A stretch of 38,936 bases of DNA from the NCBI GenBank assembly GCA_003500955.1, contig DNQP01000056.1:2967-41902 (forward strand), read 5' to 3'. The stretch comes from Curvibacter sp. (GTDB lineage: Bacteria; Pseudomonadota; Gammaproteobacteria; Burkholderiales; Burkholderiaceae_C). This document shows positions 16,783-23,127 of this stretch, piece by piece. The notes below the pieces were generated by a model. The model was given only the letters and a program-made list of their open reading frames with translations, was not told the origin of the DNA and did not search any database. Position numbers and translations under genes: made by a program. The first letter of the stretch is position 1, and each line of letters opens with the position of its first letter.

Positions 16783-17931
16783 TCAGGCTTCTTCGACGCG
16801 GTTGCGGCCGTTCTGCTTGGCCTGGTAGAGGGCGCGGTCGGCCAGGGCGATGACGTCCTCGCGCGTGGCCTCGTCGTCAGGCACCCGCGTGCACAGGCCG
16901 ATGCTCACGGTCAGCGGCATCTGCTTGCCCACCAGCGAGACCGCCTGCAGCTGCTCCACGGCACGCCTCAGCTGCTCGGCCAGCTTGCGCGCACCGCCGA
17001 TGCCCGTGTCGGGCAGCAGGGCGATGAACTCCTCACCGCCCCAGCGCCCCACCAGGTCCTGGCCGCGCAGGCGGCCGAGCAGGCAGGCCCCGATCTCCCG
17101 CAAGGCGAGATCGCCCGACAGATGGCCGTGTGTGTCGTTGATGCGCTTGAAGTGGTCCACGTCGATCAGCAGCACGGCCAGCGGCCGCCGCCCCCGGGCC
17201 AGCATGGCCAGCTGCTGGTCGAGCAGGCGCTGGATGGAGCGGCGGTTGTGCAGGCCGGTCAGCTCATCCTGCAGCGCCAGATTGCGGTTGAGCGCGTCGG
17301 CGCGCTCCTTGCTCATCAGCACCAGGCCCATGGCCACGATGACGATGATCAGCGTGGCCATGAGCAGACTCAGGGCATGGACCGGGTTGGATTCCGTGAC
17401 CTGGCGCAGATCCACCCAGCCGGCGAGCTGTGCGATCAGCCGCAGCAGCAGCGCCAGCACAATGAGCAAGAAGCCCGCCGCGACGAAGTACTGCCCCCGC
17501 CCCGGCCGCTCGCGCCGGCCACTCAGGATCAGCTGCAGCAGCACCATGGCCTGGAACACCATCACCGCATTGCTCAGCAGGGGCCGGATCCGTTGCTCGT
17601 CCAGGAGCAGCACCTGCGCCGCCAGGAGCAGCAGCACCGGCGTCCAGATCAGCCAGCGCCGGGGCCGGCGATGCTGGAATTCGCACAGACCTTCGGAGAA
17701 GAGCGCGAAGGTCGCGACCATCAGCGTGTTGGCCAGCACCACGGACAGCCAGTCGCTGACCTGTCCGCGCAGACCCAGCAGCAGAAAGGCCAGGGTCTGC
17801 GCGACCATGGCCCAGGCCCACCAGACCATGCCATCGCGGCGCGCACGCCGGGCCACCACGCCCATGCTGACGCCGAGCGCCAGGGTCACCACCAGATTCA
17901 CCAGCAACAGGGTCGGGGTGTGCAGCTGCAT
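16783..17931 (-). CDS. 7-TM GGDEF diguanylate cyclase (paralogue A)
   Basis: A 382-aa protein with about seven membrane helices (residues about 5-230) followed by a GGDEF domain (about 235-382), predicted to make c-di-GMP from two GTP. The active-site motif is GGEEF near residue 297. RGQD five residues before it is an intact RxxD inhibitory site, so feedback inhibition is expected. DELTGLHNRR and DVDHFKRINDTHGH are the usual GTP and metal blocks. The N-terminal sensor has no domain I can name. There is no ribosome site; AATAAT (17938-17943, minus strand) ends six bases before the ATG. It lies 52 bases downstream of its paralogue. Confidence 0.94.
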   Translation of the reverse strand: MQLHTPTLLLVNLVVTLALGVSMGVVARRARRDGMVWWAWAMVAQTLAFLLLGLRGQVSDWLSVVLANTLMVATFALFSEGLCEFQHRRPRRWLIWTPVLLLLAAQVLLLDEQRIRPLLSNAVMVFQAMVLLQLILSGRRERPGRGQYFVAAGFLLIVLALLLRLIAQLAGWVDLRQVTESNPVHALSLLMATLIIVIVAMGLVLMSKERADALNRNLALQDELTGLHNRRSIQRLLDQQLAMLARGRRPLAVLLIDVDHFKRINDTHGHLSGDLALREIGACLLGRLRGQDLVGRWGGEEFIALLPDTGIGGARKLAEQLRRAVEQLQAVSLVGKQMPLTVSIGLCTRVPDDEATREDVIALADRALYQAKQNGRNRVEEA

Positions 17932-17937
17932 GGCCGC

Positions 17938-17943
17938 ATTATT
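17938..17943 (-). promoter_or_regulatory. -10-like hexamer of GGDEF paralogue A
   Basis: AATAAT on the minus strand, six bases before the start codon, in otherwise GC-rich sequence and with no Shine-Dalgarno. This suggests a leaderless transcript. No good -35 is seen. Confidence 0.35.
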
Positions 17944-17983
17944 CGGCCCGGGCGGTCGCGCCGCAAGCCTGGAAACGCCGGGC

Positions 17984-19129
17984 TCAGACCCGTTCGACGC
18001 GATTGCGTCCGAGGCGCTTGGCCTGGTACATGGCCTGGTCGGCGGCGGCCAGCAGCTCGTCACGTTGACGGCTCGTGGGCTGCGGCCGCGCGTGCAGGCC
18101 GATGCTCACCGTCAGCGGCAAGGGTTGGCCCTGCGGGTCCAGGCAGCGCAGCTGCATCACCGCCAGGCGCAGGTCCTCGGCCAGCACGGCAGCCCCGGCG
18201 GCGTCGGTGTCGGGCAAGAGCACGATGAACTCCTCACCGCCCCAGCGCCCGGCGATATCCTGCGCGCGCAGGCGGCTGCGGATGCAGGCGGCCAGTTCGC
18301 GCAGCACCTGGTCGCCGACCAGGTGGCCATGGCTGTCGTTGACGCGCTTGAAATGGTCCACGTCGACGATCAGCAGGGCCAGGGGCCAGCCGTGCCGCTC
18401 GGCCAGCGCCAGCTGCTGGCCCAGCACCTCGAAGATGAAGCGGCGGTTGTGCAGTCCGGTCAGGTCGTCCTGCAGCGCCAGGCGGCGGTTGCGGGCGTCG
18501 GCCTGCTCCTTGGTCATGAGCACCAGGCCCAGACTGATGAGCATCAGGCACAGCGTCGCCAGCACGAAGGTCAAGGCCTGGATAAGGTTCGAATCGGTGA
18601 TCGAGCCCAGGCGCAGGCCCCCGGTGTAACTCAGGACCACCCGCCCGAGCATCATCACGATCAGCACACCATAGGCCGCGATCACGAAGTACTGCCCGCG
18701 ACCCGGCGTCTCCTGCCGCCGTTGCAGCAGCACGTGCACGGTGTAGACAGCCTGCCAGGAGAACAGCACACCCACCACCACCACACGCGCCTGGATCTGG
18801 TCGAGCAGCGCGGTCAGCAGCAGGGGCAGCAACAGCACCGGCCCCCAGATCAGGGCGCGGTTGGGCACACGCTGCTGGAACTGGAACAGCCCTTCGAGGA
18901 CCAGGGCGAAATACGCCGCGAGCAAGGTGTTGGCCAGCAGCACCGAAGCCCAGTCCGGCGCCTGGCCGCGCAGGCCGTAGAGCGTGTAGGCCACGGTGTG
19001 GATGGCCAGCGCCGCGGCCCACCAGAACAGGCCGTCGCGCCGCTCGCGCGAGGACACCACCCCCAGGCTCAGCGCGAGCGTGGCCGTGACCAGCACGTTG
19101 ATCAGCAGCAGGGTCGGGGTGTGGACCAT
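17984..19129 (-). CDS. 7-TM GGDEF diguanylate cyclase (paralogue B)
   Basis: A 381-aa paralogue of the next gene, with the same layout of about seven membrane helices and a C-terminal GGDEF domain. Motif GGEEF is near residue 296, with RAQD as the inhibitory RxxD site five residues before; DDLTGLHNRR and DVDHFKRVNDSHGH are intact. The N-termini are near-identical in pattern (HTPTLLLIN against HTPTLLLVN), as are GRGQYFV and NRNRV-type blocks, showing a tandem duplication with later divergence of the sensor helices. GATAAT (minus strand, 19139-19144) ends nine bases before the ATG and no ribosome site is present. Confidence 0.94.
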   Translation of the reverse strand: MVHTPTLLLINVLVTATLALSLGVVSSRERRDGLFWWAAALAIHTVAYTLYGLRGQAPDWASVLLANTLLAAYFALVLEGLFQFQQRVPNRALIWGPVLLLPLLLTALLDQIQARVVVVGVLFSWQAVYTVHVLLQRRQETPGRGQYFVIAAYGVLIVMMLGRVVLSYTGGLRLGSITDSNLIQALTFVLATLCLMLISLGLVLMTKEQADARNRRLALQDDLTGLHNRRFIFEVLGQQLALAERHGWPLALLIVDVDHFKRVNDSHGHLVGDQVLRELAACIRSRLRAQDIAGRWGGEEFIVLLPDTDAAGAAVLAEDLRLAVMQLRCLDPQGQPLPLTVSIGLHARPQPTSRQRDELLAAADQAMYQAKRLGRNRVERV

Positions 19130-19138
19130 GGTGCGCGG

Positions 19139-19144
19139 ATTATC
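19139..19144 (-). promoter_or_regulatory. -10-like hexamer of GGDEF paralogue B
   Basis: GATAAT on the minus strand, nine bases before the ATG, paralleling the box of paralogue A. Initiation would fall within about two bases of the start codon. Confidence 0.35.
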
Positions 19145-19165
19145 CGGCGGGTCCGCACGCTTGTG

Positions 19166-21298
19166 TCAGCTTTGCGTGCCCCGCGCCGCGTAGTGCCGTG
19201 CAAATTCCACGTACCAGCCCAGGCAGGCCGGGTTGGCCATGGCGTCGCGGTTGACCACCTTTTCCAGCGGCTGCCCCAGCAGCAGCTTCTTGATCGGCAG
19301 CTCCTGCTTCTTGCCGCTGAGCGTGCGCGGGATCTCGGCCACGGCCAGGATCTCGTTGGGCACGAAGCGTGGCGACAGCGCGGTCTTGATCGCGTCGTTG
19401 ATCCGCGCCTTCATCACCGCATCCAGTGCGTGGCCCGGACGCAGCACGACGAAGAGCGGCATATAGCTCTCGCGTCCCAGGTACTCCAGGTCCACCACCA
19501 GGGAGTCCAGCACCTCGGGCAGGGCTTCCACCGCGCTGTAGAGCTCGCTGGTGCCCATGCGCAGGCCGTGGCGGTTGATGGTGGCGTCGCTGCGGCCATA
19601 GATGATGCAGCCACCTTGCGGCGTGATGCGCAGCCAGTCGCCATGGCGCCAGGCGGGCCCAGCCTCGGGCCCCGCATCGCCGCCGCCGGGCCGCCGCCCC
19701 TGACCCGCCGGGTAGGTGTCGAAGTAGCTCGCGAGGTAGCGCTGGTGGCCCTCGTCGTTCCAGAGGTAGAGCGGCATGCTCGGAATGGGCTGGGTGCAGA
19801 CCAGCTCACCCACCGCATCGGTCACGGGCTGGCCCTGCTCGTCCCAGGCCTCGACCGCGCAGCCCAGCACCCGGCATTGCATCTCGCCCGGCACCTGGGG
19901 CAGCTCACGGCAACCGGCGATGAAGGCGCCCGCGAAATCGGTACCGCCCGAGATGTTGGACCACCAGATGTCCCCCGCACGCTTCAGCGTGCCACCTGCG
20001 CGCGGGTTCACGCGCCGCATCTGTGCGTTGGTCCAGCGCTGCACGTCTTCCGACAGCGGCGAGCCGGTGGAGCCCAGGGCACGCACACGCGTGAGATCGC
20101 CGCACTGGCGCAGATCGACGCCGGCTTTCATGACGTTGGTGAAGAAGGCCGCACCCGCGCCGAAGTAGGTGCTGCGCGTGTCGGCGACGAAGCGCCAGAG
20201 CGTGGTCCAGTCTGGCGCACACTTGTTGCCCGCCGCATCCACCGTGGCGCCGCCCGGGCTGCCGTCGTAGATGCAGACCGTGGTGCCGGTGAGCAGGCCG
20301 CCGAGCTGGCAGTTCCACATCACCCAGCCCGTGGAGCTGTACCAGTGGAAGCGCTCGCCCCAGCTGTTGGGCGCGTAGCTGCAGCCGATGTCGGTGTTGA
20401 GCGTGAAGGCCAGGGCCACGATCAGGATGCCGCCATGCCCGTGCACGATGGGCTTGGGCAGGCCCGTGGTGCCGCTGGAGTAAACCACCCACAGCGGGTG
20501 GTCGAAGGGCACGCTCAGGGGCTTGAAGCTGGCGGTGCGCGCATCGTCACGCGCCACGGTCTGCGCCCAGGGCACCACGCTCACACCGGCGCGCACGGAC
20601 CTGACCGGCAGGCGCAACAGGGGCAGGACCACCAGATGTTGCACCGTGGGCAGGGCCGCGCAGAGCTCGGCCACGGCCTCGCGCCGGTCGGTGTCGCGCC
20701 CGCCGTAGCGCACGCCGTCGCAGGCGATCAGGGCCTTGGGTTCGATCTGGCGGAAGCGGTCCAGCACCGCGGCCGTGCCCATGTCGGGCGCGCAGATGCT
20801 CCAGATGGCACCGATGCTGGCCACGGCAAGGAAAGCCACCATGGCCTCGGGCACATTGGGCAGATAGGCCACGACGCGGTCGCCCTTGCCCACGCCCTGG
20901 GCCTGCAGGTGCAGGGCCAGCGCGGCCACCTGGCGCTGCAGCGCAGGCCAGGCCAGCTCACGCGCTGGCTCGCCCGCGGCCAGGCTGCGCTCGTCATGGC
21001 TCACGATGGCCGGGAAGCCGGCCGCGTGCGCGGGCTGCGCATGCCGCAGCACCTGCTGGGCATAGTTGAGCTGCGCGCCGGGAAACCAGCGCGCGCCCGG
21101 CATGCGGTTGTCGGCCAGCACGGCGGTGTGCGGCGTGGGCGAGTAGACGCCGTAGCAGTCCCAGATGCTCTGCCAATAGGCGTCGAGATCGGTCACGGAC
21201 CAGCGCCAGAGCGCGTCGTAATCCGGGAAGTCCAGGCCGCGCTGCGTGCGCAGCCAGTCGCGGTACAGCCGGACCTGGGGGATGTAGGGGGCTTGCAT
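19166..21298 (-). CDS. Acetoacetyl-CoA synthetase
   Basis: A 710-aa adenylate-forming enzyme that activates acetoacetate with ATP and CoA, used in ketone-body or polyhydroxybutyrate turnover. The AMP-binding core YSSGTTGLPKPIVHGHGG, the adenylation block INRHGLRMGTSELY and the C-terminal catalytic Lys region RTLSGKKQELPIKKLL are present. The N-terminal acetyl-CoA-synthetase-like segment and blocks such as GERFHWYSSTGWVMWN and ISGGTDF match acetoacetate-CoA ligases. Length is a little above the usual 650-680 aa because of a Gly/Pro-rich insertion near residues 535-550. AGGAG stands before the start. It is divergent from the TetR gene, whose operator lies in the 115-bp spacer. Confidence 0.95.
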   Translation of the reverse strand: MQAPYIPQVRLYRDWLRTQRGLDFPDYDALWRWSVTDLDAYWQSIWDCYGVYSPTPHTAVLADNRMPGARWFPGAQLNYAQQVLRHAQPAHAAGFPAIVSHDERSLAAGEPARELAWPALQRQVAALALHLQAQGVGKGDRVVAYLPNVPEAMVAFLAVASIGAIWSICAPDMGTAAVLDRFRQIEPKALIACDGVRYGGRDTDRREAVAELCAALPTVQHLVVLPLLRLPVRSVRAGVSVVPWAQTVARDDARTASFKPLSVPFDHPLWVVYSSGTTGLPKPIVHGHGGILIVALAFTLNTDIGCSYAPNSWGERFHWYSSTGWVMWNCQLGGLLTGTTVCIYDGSPGGATVDAAGNKCAPDWTTLWRFVADTRSTYFGAGAAFFTNVMKAGVDLRQCGDLTRVRALGSTGSPLSEDVQRWTNAQMRRVNPRAGGTLKRAGDIWWSNISGGTDFAGAFIAGCRELPQVPGEMQCRVLGCAVEAWDEQGQPVTDAVGELVCTQPIPSMPLYLWNDEGHQRYLASYFDTYPAGQGRRPGGGDAGPEAGPAWRHGDWLRITPQGGCIIYGRSDATINRHGLRMGTSELYSAVEALPEVLDSLVVDLEYLGRESYMPLFVVLRPGHALDAVMKARINDAIKTALSPRFVPNEILAVAEIPRTLSGKKQELPIKKLLLGQPLEKVVNRDAMANPACLGWYVEFARHYAARGTQS

Positions 21299-21378
21299 GT
21301 CTCCTGCCTCGTATCACTGTCTTGTTCTGCGTTCACTCTAGCACCGCCCCCTGTCCGTAAGACCCCGTACCGGCGGAC

Positions 21379-21406
21379 TTGACATTTCGCACAATCGTGC
21401 TAAATT
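21379..21406 (+). promoter_or_regulatory. tetR promoter with embedded operator 1
   Basis: TTGACA (21379-21384), a 16-base spacer and TAAATT (21401-21406). The dyad TTCGCAC-AATC-GTGCTAA (21386-21403) fills the spacer and runs into the -10, so a bound repressor would block polymerase. The -10 ends seven bases before the ATG at 21414, consistent with a leaderless mRNA. Confidence 0.75.
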
Positions 21407-21413
21407 GCAATCC

Positions 21414-22022
21414 ATGACGCCCGACACCAAGACCGCCAAGAGCGAACTGACCCGTGCCGCCATCATCGGCGCGGGCATGGACCTGGTCGCGGCCGAAGGA
21501 CTGGAAGCCCTGACGCTGCAGGCCGTGGCCGACCGCGTGGGCCTGTCCAAGAGCGGCGTCTTCTCGCGCGTGGGTTCGCGTGAGACCCTGCAGAAAACGG
21601 TGATCGAGGAATTCGGGCGCCGTTTTCTGGCCGAGGTCTTCGTGCCGGCGATGCAGCAGCCCAAGGGCCTGCCGCGCCTGGACGCCATCGTCGAGCGCTG
21701 GCTCGCACGGCTGGCGCGCCCCGAGCCGCACAACAGCTGCATCTACAGCGCCGCCGCCTTCGAGCTCGACGACCGCGAGGGCGAGCTGCGTGACTTCCTA
21801 CTGCAGGAAATCACCCGCTGGCGCGCGGCCCTGCGGCGCACCGTGGTGCAAGGCATCGAGGCCGGCCACCTGCGCGCCGAGACCGTGCCCGAACAGCTGG
21901 TGGGCGAGATCTACGGCCTGGCCATCGGCCTGCTGCACGACACGCGCTTTCTGCGCGATCCGTCCGCGCCCGCCCGCGCGGCCGCCAGCTGGCAGCGCCT
22001 GCGCGCGAGCTACCTGACCTGA
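21414..22022 (+). CDS. TetR-family transcriptional regulator
   Basis: A 202-aa TetR-type repressor. Helix-turn-helix at about residues 10-55: LTRAAIIGAGMDLVAAEGLEALTLQAVADRVGLSKSGVFSRVGSRETL. The C-terminal ligand domain resembles the TetR_C group seen in YfiR-type regulators. The ATG at 21414 lies right behind a -35/-10 pair and has no ribosome site. The dyad in its promoter recurs in nearly perfect form downstream of the gene, ahead of the 37-aa peptide and hydrolase genes, so it probably represses itself and that operon. The divergent acetoacetyl-CoA synthetase gene may also be controlled. The ligand is unknown; an acyl or lipid-derived molecule would fit the context. Confidence 0.95.
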   Translation: MTPDTKTAKSELTRAAIIGAGMDLVAAEGLEALTLQAVADRVGLSKSGVFSRVGSRETLQKTVIEEFGRRFLAEVFVPAMQQPKGLPRLDAIVERWLARLARPEPHNSCIYSAAAFELDDREGELRDFLLQEITRWRAALRRTVVQGIEAGHLRAETVPEQLVGEIYGLAIGLLHDTRFLRDPSAPARAAASWQRLRASYLT

Positions 22023-22065
22023 ACTGTCACCATGCCTCACCCCCTGCGTTTCTGCCCACCCAAAT

Positions 22066-22083
22066 TTCGCACAACCGTGCGAA
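22066..22083 (+). promoter_or_regulatory. TetR operator 2
   Basis: TTCGCAC-AACC-GTGCGAA, a perfect dyad with 7-bp arms and a 4-bp centre, 13 bases before the start of the 37-aa gene. It matches operator 1 at 16 of 18 positions. Confidence 0.75.
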
Positions 22084-22096
22084 GAAAGGAGCCATC

Positions 22097-22210
22097 ATGT
22101 GGATGATCTTGACCGGCCTGGCCGTCTACCTGCTGCTGCGCGGCGTGCTCGCCGCCCTCGCCTCGCTGCGCAACATTCCGCGCAGCAACCGCGACTGGAT
22201 CTTTTTCTGA
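22097..22210 (+). CDS. 37-aa membrane peptide in the TetR operon
   Basis: A short frame with AAAGGAG seven bases before its ATG. The first 24 residues form a membrane helix (MWMILTGLAVYLLLRGVLA), followed by a short basic tail with the sequence NIPRSNRDWIFF. The hydrolase gene starts 11 bases after its stop with its own ribosome site, so the two form one operon behind operator 2. No family is recognised. The ribosome site, operator, spacing and clean helix-plus-tail design support a real gene. Confidence 0.75.
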   Translation: MWMILTGLAVYLLLRGVLAALASLRNIPRSNRDWIFF

Positions 22211-22221
22211 AGGGGCGCGCC

Positions 22222-23127
22222 ATGTCCTCCAGCCCCCCGACACCGGCCGCGAGCTACTACGGCCAGGGCCCCGTGCTGCGCCTGATGCGCCTGGGCCTGG
22301 CCCTGACCCAGCAGCTCTGGCCGGCCCTGGCCGTGCGCGCGGCCCTGCGCCTCTTCGGTACGCCGCTGCCGCCGCGCTGGCTGCGCCGCAGCCGGCCCTG
22401 GCCCGCACACTGGACGCATGAGCGCTGGCCCTTCGAGCGCGCCAGCCTCACGCTCTACCGCGATGGCCACGCCGACCCGCGCGCGCCCGCCGTGCTGCTG
22501 GTCCATGGCTGGGGCGGCCACGCGGGGCAGATGCTGCCGCTGGCCGAGGCCCTGGGACAGGCCGGCCTGCAGGTGCTGCTGCTGGAGATGCCGGCCCACG
22601 GCCGCAGCGCGGGCCGCACCAGCAATCTGCCGCAGTTCGCCCGCGCGCTGGAGTACGTCGCCGCGCGACTGCAGGCACAGGGCCTGGACCTGCAGGCGGT
22701 GGTGGCCCATTCGCTGGGCGCCAATGCCGCCGCCTATGCGGCCAGCCGCGGGCTGGCCCTGCAGCGCCTGGTGCTGCTGGCGCCACCGGCTTCGCCCTAC
22801 GAGTACACGCGCCTGTTCGCGCGCCTGTTCGGCCTGAGCGAGCGCACGCGTGGCGCCATGCAGCAGCGCATCGAGGCGCGCGAGGCCATCCTCATGCCGC
22901 AGTTCGAGCCGCCGGCCGTCGGGCCGCGCATCGGCATGCCCACCTTGGTGCTGCACGACCGCGGGGACCGCATCAACGCCCACGCCGACGGCCAGGCCTA
23001 TGCCCACGCCATCACCGGGGCGCAGCTCATCAGCACCGAGGGCCTGGGCCACATGAAGCTGCTGCAGGACGCGACCGTGCTGGCCGAGGTCACACGCTTC
23101 GTGGCGCGGCCGCTCAGACCGGACTGA
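22222..23127 (+). CDS. Alpha/beta hydrolase
   Basis: A 301-aa alpha/beta-hydrolase-fold protein. The oxyanion block VLLVHGWGGHAGQM lies near residue 93, and the nucleophile elbow is VAHSLGANA, that is AHSLG in place of the usual GxSxG. The acid is probably the Asp in LHDRGDRI and the His is in GLGHMKLL. The first 60 residues contain a hydrophobic stretch with basic residues and may associate with the membrane. The likely role is ester or thioester hydrolysis; the substrate is unknown. It follows the 37-aa membrane peptide by 11 bases under a TetR operator, an arrangement that suggests detoxification or lipid turnover. Its 3' end overlaps the convergent GGDEF-EAL gene by 14 bases. Confidence 0.92.
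   Translation: MSSSPPTPAASYYGQGPVLRLMRLGLALTQQLWPALAVRAALRLFGTPLPPRWLRRSRPWPAHWTHERWPFERASLTLYRDGHADPRAPAVLLVHGWGGHAGQMLPLAEALGQAGLQVLLLEMPAHGRSAGRTSNLPQFARALEYVAARLQAQGLDLQAVVAHSLGANAAAYAASRGLALQRLVLLAPPASPYEYTRLFARLFGLSERTRGAMQQRIEAREAILMPQFEPPAVGPRIGMPTLVLHDRGDRINAHADGQAYAHAITGAQLISTEGLGHMKLLQDATVLAEVTRFVARPLRPD

Noticed and set aside
16850..21382. A 1510-codon open frame on the plus strand opposite the two GGDEF genes and the acetoacetyl-CoA synthetase gene
   Set aside because: It is antisense to three well-supported genes, has low-complexity Arg/Gln/Ala/His-rich composition typical of GC-rich shadow frames, and shows no recognisable domain.
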